64,000 bases of DNA from Nocardioides sp. SYSU D00038 (GTDB lineage: Bacteria; Actinomycetota; Actinomycetes; Propionibacteriales; Nocardioidaceae): assembly GCF_016924665.1 (NCBI RefSeq), contig NZ_JAFFJT010000005.1, positions 186,001-250,000 on the forward strand, given 5' to 3'. The notes beneath the pieces were generated by a model, which did not search any database, had not been told where the DNA came from, and saw only the letters and a program-made list of their open reading frames with translations. Shown piece by piece: positions 15,392 to 23,875 of the stretch (positions are counted from its first letter, which is position 1; the number at the start of each line of letters is the position of its first letter). Position numbers and translations under genes: made by a program.

Positions 15392-16639
15392 GTGAGCACC
15401 GCCCCCTCCCGCGTCTACGCGGCCCGACTGGTCGGGCTGCCGATCTTCGACCCGCAGGGCGACCAGGTGGGCAAGGTGCGCGACCTCGTGGTCGCCGTCC
15501 GCTCGGAGGTCAGCCAGCCGCGGGTGCTGGGGCTGGTCGTGGAGGTGTTCGGCCGCCGGCGGATCTTCGTGCCGATGACCCGGGTGACCAACATCGACAG
15601 CGGGCAGGTCTACACGACCGGACTGCTGAACATGCGGCGCTTCGAGCAGCGCTCCACCGAGACCCTCGTGCTCGGCCAGATGCTCGACCGCACCGTCACG
15701 ATCCGCAGCACGGGCGTCACCGGGGTGGTCTACGACGTCGCGATGGAGCAGGCCCGCAACCGCGACTGGGTGCTCAGCCGGGTCGCCGTCCAGGAGCCGG
15801 CCAAGGCCCTGCGCCGCCGCGGGCAGACCCACGTCGCCGAGTGGAGCGACGTCGACGGCCTGACCCGGCGCGAGGAGACCCAGGGGGCCACCCACCTGCT
15901 CCACGCGCTCAACGAGCTGCGCGCCGCCGACGCGGCCACGATGCTCCACGAGCTGCCGGCCGAGCGGCGCTCCGCCGTGGTCGCCGCCCTCGACGACGAG
16001 CGGCTCGCCGACGTCCTCGAGGAGCTGCCCGAGGAGGACCAGGTCGAGATCCTCAGCCACCTCGGCGACGAGCGCGCCGCCGACGTGCTCGAGGAGATGT
16101 CGGCCGACGACGCCGCCGACCTGATCGCCGAGCTGCCGCCCGAGACCGCCGCGGCCCTGCTGGCGCTGATGGAGCCGGAGGAGGCCGAGGACGTGCGCCG
16201 GCTGATGTCCTACGTCGAGGACACCGCCGGCGCGATGATGACCCCGGAGCCGGTGATCCTCGGCCCGGACGCGACGATCGCCGACGCGCTGGCCCACGTG
16301 CGCAACCCCGAGCTCACCCCGGCGCTGGCCGCGCTGGTCTACGTCTGCCGCCAGCCGCTCGAGACACCCACCGGCAAGTTCCTCGGCGTCGCCCACATCC
16401 AGCGGCTGCTGCGCGAGCCCCCCTCGACCCTGGTGGCCGGTGCGCTCGACGACTCGATGGACCCGCTGCGCCCGGAGGCGACGATCGACGAGGTGGCGGC
16501 GCACCTCGCGACGTACAACCTGGTCGCGGCTCCGGTGGTCGACGACGCCGGGCACCTGGTCGGAGCCGTGAGTGTCGACGACCTGCTCGACCACATGCTG
16601 CCCGAGGGCTGGCGCGACCAGGCGATCCGTCGTGGCTGA
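15392..16639 (+). CDS. PRC-barrel / MgtE N-terminal / CBS domain protein (no transporter domain)
   Basis: A 415-aa cytosolic protein. PRC-barrel-like strands occupy the first 150 residues (ARLVGLPIFDPQGDQVGKVR). A MgtE_N superhelix follows, with its ALDDERLADVLEELPEEDQ-type repeats. Last comes a CBS pair with MTPEPVILGPDATIADAL and VVDDAGHLVGAVSVDDLLDH. The MgtE membrane domain is absent, so it is a sensor or regulator rather than a Mg2+ channel, though annotation pipelines often call it a magnesium transporter. Its order with DUF1003 and Mrp matches mycobacterial Rv1232c-Rv1231c-Rv1229c. Its stop overlaps the DUF1003 start. Confidence 0.88.
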   Translation: MSTAPSRVYAARLVGLPIFDPQGDQVGKVRDLVVAVRSEVSQPRVLGLVVEVFGRRRIFVPMTRVTNIDSGQVYTTGLLNMRRFEQRSTETLVLGQMLDRTVTIRSTGVTGVVYDVAMEQARNRDWVLSRVAVQEPAKALRRRGQTHVAEWSDVDGLTRREETQGATHLLHALNELRAADAATMLHELPAERRSAVVAALDDERLADVLEELPEEDQVEILSHLGDERAADVLEEMSADDAADLIAELPPETAAALLALMEPEEAEDVRRLMSYVEDTAGAMMTPEPVILGPDATIADALAHVRNPELTPALAALVYVCRQPLETPTGKFLGVAHIQRLLREPPSTLVAGALDDSMDPLRPEATIDEVAAHLATYNLVAAPVVDDAGHLVGAVSVDDLLDHMLPEGWRDQAIRRG

Positions 16640-17162
16640 GCGCTCGCCCCGGGTGCGCCTCGACACGCCGCGCGAGGCCCGGCGCCGGCCGCTGGTGCGG
16701 CGTCCGAGCTACGACTCCGACACGTTCGGGGTGTTCGCCGAGCAGTTCGCCCGGTTCATGGGTACGGCCCGGTTCCTGCTCTGGATGACCGCGTTCGTGG
16801 TCGTCTGGATCGCCTGGAACGTGCTGGCGCCCGACGAGTGGACCTGGGACCCCTACGCGTTCATCTTCCTCACCCTGATGCTCAGCCTCCAGGCGTCGTA
16901 CGCCGCACCGTTGATCCTGCTGGCCCAGAACCGCCAGGAGGCCCGCGACCGGGTGATCGCCGAGCAGGACCGCCAGGCAGACGCGCGGGCGCACGCCGAC
17001 ATGGAGTTCCTGGCGCGCGAGGTCGCCTCGCTGCGGATGGCGCTCGGCGAGGTGGCGACCCGCGACTTCGTGCGCTCCGAGCTGCGGGCGCTGCTCAACG
17101 AGCTCGACGAGCGGGCCCGGCCGGCCGACCCCGAGCCGCCGGACCGTCGCACCGACGGCTGA
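16632..17162 (+). CDS. DUF1003 membrane protein
   Basis: A 176-aa protein with two close transmembrane helices (FLLWMTAFVVVWIAWNVL and a second ending SYAAPLILLAQNRQ), then a charged helical tail; the QNRQEARDR motif after the second helix is characteristic of DUF1003. GTG start overlaps the last codons of the MgtE_N/CBS gene, indicating coupling. Function unknown; conservation next to an MgtE_N/CBS protein suggests a role in divalent-cation or membrane homeostasis, which is inference only. Confidence 0.88.
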   Translation: MAERSPRVRLDTPREARRRPLVRRPSYDSDTFGVFAEQFARFMGTARFLLWMTAFVVVWIAWNVLAPDEWTWDPYAFIFLTLMLSLQASYAAPLILLAQNRQEARDRVIAEQDRQADARAHADMEFLAREVASLRMALGEVATRDFVRSELRALLNELDERARPADPEPPDRRTDG

Positions 17163-17198
17163 GGCACGGGTCACGTGGGCCGGTGCCGCGGCCTCAAC

Positions 17199-17204
17199 TA
17201 CCCT
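17199..17204 (+). promoter_or_regulatory. -10 box TACCCT, leaderless start of mrp
   Basis: TACCCT ends 8 nt before the ATG of mrp, and no Shine-Dalgarno sequence is present. Transcription probably starts within a base or two of the ATG. Confidence 0.45.
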
Positions 17205-17212
17205 TGGGCACC

Positions 17213-18376
17213 ATGAGCTCCCCCATTCTCGAGCAGGTCAACGCCGCCCTCGCGACGGTCAACGACCCCGAGATCAAGCGACCGATCACCGACCTCGGGA
17301 TGGTCGACTCGGTCCGCGTCGACGACACCGGCACCGTCCACCTCACCGTGCTGCTGACCGTCGCCGGCTGCCCGCTCAAGGACACCATCGACCGCGACGT
17401 CACCGCCGCGGTCTCGCGGGTCGAGGGTGTGACCGGGGTCGAGCTCGAGCTGGGCGTGATGAGCGCCGAGCAGCGGGCCGGGCTCAAGGAGGTGCTGAGC
17501 GACGGCAAGGCGCAGCGCGAGATCCCGTTCGCCCAGCCCGGCAACCTGACCAAGGTCTTCGCGATCGCTTCCGGCAAGGGCGGCGTCGGCAAGTCGTCGG
17601 TCACGGTCAACCTCGCGCTCGCGATGGCCGGCCAGGGGCTGCGGGTCGGGGTCGTCGACGCCGACATCTACGGCCACTCGGTGCCGGCCATGCTCGGCGT
17701 GGCCGACGCGCGGCCCACCCAGGTCGAGGACCTGATCATGCCCGTGCCGACCGCCAGCGGCGTCTCGGTCATCTCGATCGGCATGCTCAAGCCACGTCGC
17801 GACCAGGTCGTCGCCTGGCGCGGCCCGATGCTCGACCGGGCGCTGGTGCAGATGCTCGCCGACGTCTACTGGGGCGACCTCGACGTGCTGCTCCTCGACC
17901 TGCCGCCGGGCACCGGCGACGTGGCGATCTCGCTGGGCCAGCACCTGCCCGGCGCCGAGGTGGTCGTCGTGACGACGCCGCAGGAGGCCGCCGCCGAGGT
18001 GGCCGAGCGCGCCGGCACGATGGCGTCCATGATGCACCAGCGGGTCGTCGGCGTCGTGGAGAACATGAGCTACCTCCCCTGCCCCCACTGCGCGGGCGAG
18101 GGCAAGGAGCACCGGCTCGAGGTGTTCGGCTCCGGCGGTGGGCGCCGGGTCGCCGACACCCTCTCGGCGCGGTTCGGCTACGACGTCCCCGTGCTCGGCG
18201 AGGTGCCCCTGGACATCTCGCTGCGCGAGGGCGGCGACGCGGGCAAGCCGATCGTCGACTCCGACCCCACCGCCCCCGCAGCGATGGTGCTCTCCCGCGT
18301 CGCCGAGACCCTCTCGGGCCGCTCCCGGGGCCTGGCCGGCATGCAGCTCGGCCTCACTCCCAGCAGCAAGTTCTGA
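17213..18376 (+). CDS. mrp: Mrp/ApbC-family Fe-S cluster carrier ATPase
   Basis: P-loop ATPase that carries or inserts [4Fe-4S] clusters into apoproteins. The N-terminal 90 residues are a MIP18/DUF59 domain (NDPEIKRPITDLGMVD). The ATPase has the deviant Walker A SGKGGVGKSSV (residues 120-130), a VDADIYGHSVP strand and DLPPGTGD, and the cluster-binding CPHC motif follows NMSYLP. Length is 387 aa, normal for the family. It sits between DUF1003 and tatB; in mycobacteria it likewise follows this gene pair. Confidence 0.95.
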   Translation: MSSPILEQVNAALATVNDPEIKRPITDLGMVDSVRVDDTGTVHLTVLLTVAGCPLKDTIDRDVTAAVSRVEGVTGVELELGVMSAEQRAGLKEVLSDGKAQREIPFAQPGNLTKVFAIASGKGGVGKSSVTVNLALAMAGQGLRVGVVDADIYGHSVPAMLGVADARPTQVEDLIMPVPTASGVSVISIGMLKPRRDQVVAWRGPMLDRALVQMLADVYWGDLDVLLLDLPPGTGDVAISLGQHLPGAEVVVVTTPQEAAAEVAERAGTMASMMHQRVVGVVENMSYLPCPHCAGEGKEHRLEVFGSGGGRRVADTLSARFGYDVPVLGEVPLDISLREGGDAGKPIVDSDPTAPAAMVLSRVAETLSGRSRGLAGMQLGLTPSSKF

Positions 18377-18379
18377 CCC

Positions 18380-18712
18380 GTGTTCGGGATCGGCTTCGGC
18401 GAGCTCGTCGTCATCGTGTTCGTGGCGGTCGTCGTCTTCGGTCCCGACAAGCTGCCCGAGCTGGCGCGCCAGGCGGGCCGGTTCCTGCGCCAGGTGCGCA
18501 CCTTCGCCACCAACGCCCGCGACGAGCTGCGCGACGAGCTGGGCCCGGAGTACGCCGACCTCGAGCTGCGCGACCTCGACCCCCGCACGATCGTGCGCCG
18601 CCACATCGTCGAGGCTATGGAGGAGGCCGACGAGGACAGCAGGCCGCGGCGGCGCGGCCTGCACCCGCTGATGCCGGGCGAGGTGCCGCCGTACGACCTC
18701 GACGCGACCTGA
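18380..18712 (+). CDS. tatB: Sec-independent protein translocase subunit TatB
   Basis: A 110-aa protein with one N-terminal transmembrane helix (FGIGFGELVVIVFVAVVVFGP), the family hinge FGPDKLPELARQAG, an amphipathic helix and a charged C-terminal tail. It works with TatA/TatC in exporting folded twin-arginine substrates. The length and the FxGxGxGE start favour TatB over TatA. GTG start 3 nt after the mrp stop, so it is cotranscribed with mrp. Confidence 0.92.
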   Translation: MFGIGFGELVVIVFVAVVVFGPDKLPELARQAGRFLRQVRTFATNARDELRDELGPEYADLELRDLDPRTIVRRHIVEAMEEADEDSRPRRRGLHPLMPGEVPPYDLDAT

Positions 18713-18716
18713 TCGC

Positions 18717-19253
18717 CTAGCGCCGGCTCTGCACCGCCGCGAGGTCGCCGAGGCCGACCAGCACGCTGCGCGCGGGCTCGCCCGCCAACACCTCCACGAA
18801 GTCCGCGCCGACCCGGTGGGGCACCCCGGTCACCTCGTGGCCGGAGCGGCTGCGCAGCACGCACCGCTCCCCCGCGTCGGCCAGCCGACGCAGCACCGAG
18901 GACACCCCCAGCGAGGCGACCGCCGGCCAGGCCACCTCGGGTACCGCCCGGTCGGTGCCGACCACGGCCGAGACGACCGCGCGCTCGACCACCACCCAGT
19001 CCTGGTCGGCCACGGAGAGCAGCAGCCACCCCGAGGCGACGCGGTCGAGCCGCCCGGTCAGCGTGCCCACCCCCGCCACCTCGACCGTCACCTCACCGTC
19101 GACCGCGGCCATCAGCCGCGAGGCCAGCGTGACCGAGCGGTACTCGGTGCGGCTCCGGTCGGCCAGCTCGGGCGCGGCCTCGGCGGCCCAGAGGGCGCCG
19201 GCCTGATGCTCGAGGTCCTCGAAGAGCGTGAACAGCTCCTCCTCCCAGCCCAT
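18717..19253 (-). CDS. Conserved actinobacterial hypothetical protein
   Basis: A 178-aa soluble protein with no signal peptide or membrane helix. The N-terminal 30 residues are helical and acidic (MGWEEELFTLFEDLEHQAGAL); the remainder alternates short beta strands and loops (GVGTLTGRLDRVASGWLLLS, HEVTGVPHRVGADFVEVL), like a small barrel repeat. The fold name is not recognised. It converges on tatB with only 4 nt between stops and is divergent from the LysM gene. Confidence 0.7.
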   Translation of the reverse strand: MGWEEELFTLFEDLEHQAGALWAAEAAPELADRSRTEYRSVTLASRLMAAVDGEVTVEVAGVGTLTGRLDRVASGWLLLSVADQDWVVVERAVVSAVVGTDRAVPEVAWPAVASLGVSSVLRRLADAGERCVLRSRSGHEVTGVPHRVGADFVEVLAGEPARSVLVGLGDLAAVQSRR

Positions 19254-19301
19254 GCCCCGAGACTGCCACGCGGCCGGGCGTCGTTCACTGTGGAGAACCG
19301 C

Positions 19302-19353
19302 TTGACGTCAGGCGTCAACAAGCGTCGAATGATGCAAACGCACGCAAACGCAA
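19302..19353. promoter_or_regulatory. Inverted repeat and direct repeat between divergent genes
   Basis: TTGACG-TCAGG-CGTCAA (19302-19318) is a perfect 6-bp inverted repeat and could also present a TTGACG -35 element on either strand. It is followed by a 10-bp direct repeat GCAAACGCAC/GCAAACGCAA (19334-19353). Together they look like an operator and promoter region serving the LysM gene, the divergent gene at 18717-19253, or both. No -10 with the key A is clear. Confidence 0.4.
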
Positions 19354-19365
19354 GGGTTCTCGGGA

Positions 19366-19980
19366 ATGACCTCTATGCCGCTGCGGCCTCGGTCCGTGCT
19401 CGTCCGGGGCTGCCTCGTCGCCGCCGGCGCCACCGCCGGCACCGGCCTCGGGCTGCGCCTGCTGCTCGCCGGCGCGGCCCGACCGGCCGGTGTGGCGGAT
19501 GCCGTGGTGCTGGTCGCCACCGTGGCGCTGGCCGGCTGCCTGGCGTGGGGGTGGCTCGGCACGCTCGCGGTGGTGGCCGAGGCGGTGGCTGCGGCACCGC
19601 GGCTGCCGCGTCCGGCGCTGCCCGCGCGCTGGCGCCGGTGGGTGCTGGCCTGCTGCGGCGCCGCGACGCTGGCCGTGCTGGCCCCGGCCGCGGGAGCGAC
19701 GCCCACGGCGTCCTCCGGCACCGGGCTCGACGGACTCCCCTACCCCGAGCGGCCCGTCGACGGCCCGGCGCGACCGCGGACGGTGGTGGTCGCGCCCGGT
19801 GACTCGCTGTGGGCGATCACCGCGCGCCGGCTCCCTCCCGGCGCCGACGACGCCGCGATCACCCGCGGGTGGCACCGCCTCCACGAGCGCAACCGCGGCG
19901 TCGTGGGGCCCGACCCCGACCTGATCCTGCCCGGGCAGCGACTGGCGCTCCCCGCGGCCGACGAGAGGAGCACGCGATGA
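19366..19980 (+). CDS. Membrane protein with C-terminal LysM domain
   Basis: A 204-aa protein with three hydrophobic segments in the first 120 residues and one LysM motif at the C-terminus: VVVAPGDSLWAITARRL, then NRGVVGPDPDLILPGQRLAL. LysM binds peptidoglycan or chitin-type glycan, so this is a wall-binding membrane protein. The next gene overlaps by ATGA and matches the Rv3235 family, and the pair precedes secA as in mycobacteria (Rv3235 near secA1). Catalytic domains are absent. AAGGG lies upstream of the ATG. Confidence 0.8.
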   Translation: MTSMPLRPRSVLVRGCLVAAGATAGTGLGLRLLLAGAARPAGVADAVVLVATVALAGCLAWGWLGTLAVVAEAVAAAPRLPRPALPARWRRWVLACCGAATLAVLAPAAGATPTASSGTGLDGLPYPERPVDGPARPRTVVVAPGDSLWAITARRLPPGADDAAITRGWHRLHERNRGVVGPDPDLILPGQRLALPAADERSTR

Positions 19981-20462
19981 CCGACCACCGGGTGGTGCCG
20001 CTGCCGCCCCGACCCCTCGCTCCGGGGTGGCACGACCCCGAGCCCTTCGGCTGGGTGCAGGGCACCCTGGCCCTCGACCTCCAGCCCCGCCAGGAGCCGC
20101 CGCCCGTGCCGATGACGGGGCGTGCCGTCGAGCACTGGGCCTGGCGCTACGCCCAGGCGGTCGCCGAGATCGTGGGCGGTGACCGCCCGGCCAGCCAGCT
20201 GGTGCGCTGGAACGCCGCCGACGTGCAGGCCGACCTCCAGCGCCGCGCCCTGCTCGTGGCCCGGGCCGGCGGGCACCAGCCCGGCCTGGGCCGGGTGCAG
20301 CCGGTGCGCCCCCGGGTCGCCGGGGTGCGCACCTGCGCGCTCAGCGAGCGGGTGGTCGAGGCCGGCATCCACCTGCGCTACGGCCCCCGGTCCCGCGCCG
20401 TCGCGGCCCGTTTCGAGCTGCGCCACGGGCGGTGGATCTGCACCGCCCTGGAGTTTGCCTGA
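19977..20462 (+). CDS. Rv3235-family protein (DUF6459)
   Basis: A 161-aa soluble protein: a Pro-rich start (VVPLPPRPLAPGWHDPE) followed by an alpha/beta domain with RAVEHWAWRYAQAVAEIVGGDRPASQL and the terminal GRWICTALEFA, which are family hallmarks. Function unknown. The ATG overlaps the LysM gene's stop (ATGA) and is preceded by GAGAGGAG. Location beside secA fits the mycobacterial arrangement; a link to secretion is inferred from position alone. Confidence 0.8.
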   Translation: MTDHRVVPLPPRPLAPGWHDPEPFGWVQGTLALDLQPRQEPPPVPMTGRAVEHWAWRYAQAVAEIVGGDRPASQLVRWNAADVQADLQRRALLVARAGGHQPGLGRVQPVRPRVAGVRTCALSERVVEAGIHLRYGPRSRAVAARFELRHGRWICTALEFA

Positions 20463-20463
20463 G

Positions 20464-20768
20464 GGGGCAGCCGATCGCGAGGGACGAGCGATCGGCGTGG
20501 CCCACGAAGGTCGAGCAAGCCCCGCGACCGAGGAACGAGGTCGCGACGGGCGGGTCGAGACCCGGTGCGACGAACGCCCTCCGGCGACCACGGGGACGCA
20601 CCCACCACGCCTTTGCGCAAGGGGCAGCCGATCGCGAGGCACGAGCCATCGCGTGGCCCTCGAAGGTCGAGCAAGCCCCGCGACCGAGGAACGAGGTCGC
20701 GACGGGCGGGTCGAGACCCGGTGCGACGAACGCCCTCCGGCGACCACAGGGACGCACAACCACGCCTT
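20464..20768. repeat. Two tandem 157-bp copies containing GAGGNACGA-loop hairpins
   Basis: Copy 1 starts at 20464 and copy 2 at 20621; both run from ggggcagccgatcgcgag to ccacgcctt. Each contains the hairpin CGCGACC-GAGGAACGA-GGTCGCG (20523-20545 and 20679-20701). Copy 1 also has CCGATCGC-GAGGGACGA-GCGATCGG (20471-20495); the matching place in copy 2 has loop GAGGCACGA with one stem mismatch. The 45-nt stretch from the hairpin to accccggtg is the reverse complement, with few changes, of the repeat at 25224-25491. No gene is seen in this 386-bp gap between the Rv3235-like gene and secA. Confidence 0.85.
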
Positions 20769-20808
20769 GGCAGCGTTCATGCGCCCGGAGCCGGTCGAGC
20801 AGGCCGCA

Positions 20809-20844
20809 GCCACCGCAGGCCGTGGGGGGACGGCCTGCGGTGGC
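20809..20844. terminator. Hairpin terminator downstream of secA
   Basis: A perfect 13-bp stem, GCCACCGCAGGCC and its complement, encloses a 10-nt loop (gtggggggac), ending 4 nt past the secA stop. It can act for secA and for readthrough from the plus-strand LysM/Rv3235-like pair. Confidence 0.85.
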
Positions 20845-20848
20845 CCGG

Positions 20849-23740
20849 TCAGCCGTTGATGCGAGCGGTGAGGCCGGTCGGGCCGCCGGGGCGGCCGTGG
20901 CACTGCTTGAACTTCTTGCCCGAGCCGCAAGGGCACTGGGCGTTGCGGCCGACCTTGGCGTAGGGGTCGTCGGCGTTGCTCGCCGTGGTGCCCTTGACCT
21001 CGACGTCGCCGTCCTCGGTGGGGGCGGAGTAGGAGAGGTTGGCCGGCTGCTTCGGGGCCTCGAGGCCCTTCGCCCGGATCTGCGGCGTCTCGGCCCGCCC
21101 GGGCGCGGCCGGCTGCGTGGCCGACGGCACCTTGCGGCGCATCGGCTCCGCCTCGACGGGGGGCTCTGCGAAGGCGCCCTGGTGCATCGGACCCGCGTGC
21201 CGGCTGCCGTCGGCGTGGTAGTGGAACTCCTCCTCTTCGTCGTCCTCCTCGACCTGGACCTCCAGGTTGAACAGGAAGCCGACCGCCTCCTCCTTGATGC
21301 CGTCCATCATGGCGGCGAACATGTCGAAGCCCTCGCGCTGGTACTCGACCAGGGGGTCGCGCTGGGAGTAGGCCCGCAGGTAGATGCCCTCGCGGAGGTA
21401 GTCCATCTCGTAGAGGTGCTCGCGCCACTTGCGGTCGAGCACCGAGAGGAGCACGCGGCGCTCGAGCTCGCGCATGACCTCCTCGCCGACCTCCTGCTCG
21501 CGGCGGTCGTACGCCGCCTGGGCGTCGGCCTGGAGCGTCTTGACCAGGTCGGCGCGGTCGAGGTTGGCCAGCCCCCCGGCCTCCTCGACCAGCCGGTCGC
21601 GGTCGACCTGGATCTCCCAGTACTGGCCGAGGTCGGTCCACAGCTGCTCGAGGTCCCACTCCTCGGCGAACTCCTGGGTGGCGCTCGTGGTCACGCCCTC
21701 CACGACGTCGTCGATGAAGGTGCGCACCTGGTCCTCGATGTCGGCGCCCTCGAGGACCTCGCGGCGCTCGGCGTAGATCACCTTGCGCTGGCGGTCCATG
21801 ACGTCGTCGTACTTGAGGACGTTCTTGCGGGACTCGAAGTTCTGCGACTCCACCTGGCCCTGCGCGTTGGCGATGGCGTTGGTGACCCGCTTGTTCTCGA
21901 TCGGGACGTCGTCCGGGATCTTGAGCACCTGGAGCACCCGGTCGACCCACTCGGACTTGAACAGGCGCATCAGCTCGTCCTGCAGCGACAGGTAGAACCG
22001 GGACTCGCCCGGGTCGCCCTGACGACCGGAGCGGCCGCGGAGCTGGTTGTCGATGCGGCGCGACTCGTGCCGCTCGGTGCCGATGACGTAGAGGCCGCCG
22101 AGCGCCTTGACCTCGTCGTGCTCGGCCTTCACCTGGGCCTGGATCTTCTCGACCATGGCGGGCCACGCGGCGTCGTAGGCCTCGGCGTCCTCCACCGGGT
22201 CGAGACCCTGCTTGCGCAGCTCCTGGTCGGCCAGGAAGTCGACCGAGCCGCCGAGCATGATGTCGGTGCCTCGACCGGCCATGTTGGTGGCGACGGTCAC
22301 CGCGCCCTTGTGGCCGGCCATCGCGACGACCTTGGCCTCGTCGGCGTGCTGCTTGGCGTTGAGCACGGTGTGCGGGACGCCGAGCTTGGTGAGCTTCTTC
22401 GAGAGGTGCTCGGACTTCTCGACCGAGACGGTGCCGACCAGGATCGGCTGTCCCTTCTCGTTGCGGGCCCGGATGTCCTCGACGACGGCGTCGTACTTCG
22501 CCTCCTCGGTGCGGTAGACGAGGTCGGGCTGGTCGATGCGTGACATCGGCTTGTTGGTGGGGATCGGCACCACGCCGAGGTCGTAGATCTTGTCGAACTC
22601 CGAGGCCTCGGTCATCGCCGTGCCGGTCATGCCCGAGAGCTTGTCGTACATGCGGAAGTAGTTCTGGAGGGTCACGGTCGCGAGGGTCTGGTACTCCTCG
22701 CGCACCTCGACGCCCTCCTTGGCCTCGATCGCCTGGTGCAGGCCGTCGTTGTAGCGGCGGCCCGAGAGCATCCGGCCGGTGTGCTCGTCGACGATGAGCA
22801 CCTCGCCGTCCATGACGACGTACTCCTTGTCGTTGTGGAACAGCTCCTTGGCCTTGATGGAGTTGTTGAGGAACGAGATCAGCGGGGTGTTCGCCGACTC
22901 GTAGAGGTTCTCGATGCCGAGGTGGTCCTCGACCTTGGTGATGCCGCTCTCGAGCACGGAGATGGTGCGCTTCTTCTCGTCGACCTCGTAGTCGACGTCG
23001 CGCTCGAGCTTGCGCGCGAGCGTGGCGAACTCGCCGTACCACTTGACCTCGTCCTGGGTCGGACCGCTGATGATCAGCGGGGTCCGCGCCTCGTCGATGA
23101 GGATGGAGTCGACCTCGTCGACGATCGCGAACTGGTGACCGCGCTGCACGCACTCCTCGATCGAGCCCGCCATGTTGTCGCGCAGGTAGTCGAAGCCGAG
23201 CTCGTTGTTGGTGCCGTAGGTGATGTCGCAGGCGTACGCCGCGCGGCGCTCGGCGGGACGCATCTCGGGGAGGATCACACCGGTGGTCAGGCCGAGGAAG
23301 TGGTGGATGCGGCCCATCCACTCCGCGTGGTACTTCGCCAGGTAGTCGTTGACGGTGACGACGTGGACGCCCTTGCCGTTGAGCGCGTTGAGGTACGACG
23401 GCAGCGTGGCGACCAGGGTCTTGCCCTCACCGGTCTTCATCTCGGCGATGTTGCCGAGGTGGAGCGCGGCCCCGCCCATCACCTGCACGTCGTAGTGGCG
23501 CTGGCCGATGACCCGCTTGGCCGCCTCGCGCACGGTCGCGAAGGCCTCGGGCATCAGGTCGTCGACCGTGGCCCCGTCGGCCAGGCGCTTGCGGAACTCG
23601 TCGGTCATGCCGCGCAGCTCGTCGTCGGACATCTTGACGAAGTCGTCCTCGATGGCGTTGACGGTCTTCGCGATCGCCTCGAGCTGACGGAGGATCTTGC
23701 CCTCTCCGATGCGGAGGAGCTTGTCGATGATGGCGGGCAC
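20849..23740 (-). CDS. secA: Preprotein translocase ATPase SecA
   Basis: Motor ATPase driving Sec-dependent export with SecYEG. A full-length 963-aa protein. Visible features: [10 protein letters not shown] (Walker A), [19 protein letters not shown] (DEAD box), the preprotein cross-linking region, [23 protein letters not shown] (helicase motif VI), and the C-terminal SEC-C zinc site [13 protein letters not shown] preceded by an acidic linker. This is the housekeeping SecA (SecA1 type). GTG start with AGGAG about 10 nt upstream. Next to hpf/comF as in mycobacteria, but separated from hpf here by two inserted genes and repeats. Confidence 0.98.
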   Translation of the reverse strand: MPAIIDKLLRIGEGKILRQLEAIAKTVNAIEDDFVKMSDDELRGMTDEFRKRLADGATVDDLMPEAFATVREAAKRVIGQRHYDVQVMGGAALHLGNIAEMKTGEGKTLVATLPSYLNALNGKGVHVVTVNDYLAKYHAEWMGRIHHFLGLTTGVILPEMRPAERRAAYACDITYGTNNELGFDYLRDNMAGSIEECVQRGHQFAIVDEVDSILIDEARTPLIISGPTQDEVKWYGEFATLARKLERDVDYEVDEKKRTISVLESGITKVEDHLGIENLYESANTPLISFLNNSIKAKELFHNDKEYVVMDGEVLIVDEHTGRMLSGRRYNDGLHQAIEAKEGVEVREEYQTLATVTLQNYFRMYDKLSGMTGTAMTEASEFDKIYDLGVVPIPTNKPMSRIDQPDLVYRTEEAKYDAVVEDIRARNEKGQPILVGTVSVEKSEHLSKKLTKLGVPHTVLNAKQHADEAKVVAMAGHKGAVTVATNMAGRGTDIMLGGSVDFLADQELRKQGLDPVEDAEAYDAAWPAMVEKIQAQVKAEHDEVKALGGLYVIGTERHESRRIDNQLRGRSGRQGDPGESRFYLSLQDELMRLFKSEWVDRVLQVLKIPDDVPIENKRVTNAIANAQGQVESQNFESRKNVLKYDDVMDRQRKVIYAERREVLEGADIEDQVRTFIDDVVEGVTTSATQEFAEEWDLEQLWTDLGQYWEIQVDRDRLVEEAGGLANLDRADLVKTLQADAQAAYDRREQEVGEEVMRELERRVLLSVLDRKWREHLYEMDYLREGIYLRAYSQRDPLVEYQREGFDMFAAMMDGIKEEAVGFLFNLEVQVEEDDEEEEFHYHADGSRHAGPMHQGAFAEPPVEAEPMRRKVPSATQPAAPGRAETPQIRAKGLEAPKQPANLSYSAPTEDGDVEVKGTTASNADDPYAKVGRNAQCPCGSGKKFKQCHGRPGGPTGLTARING

Positions 23741-23875
23741 GGTGGGGGTGACTCCTGGCGTCGAGGCGATCGGGGGGCCGGACGACGATCCGGCCAGCGT
23801 CCGCCACTCTACCCAGCGGCCACGGGCACCCCAATCCGACGCCGGGGCCGCCCCAGCTCGCGGCGCGGGTCGGGG

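Noticed and set aside
15392..16639. Magnesium transporter MgtE
   Set aside because: MgtE_N and CBS domains are present, but the membrane channel domain is missing, so it is not a transporter on its own.
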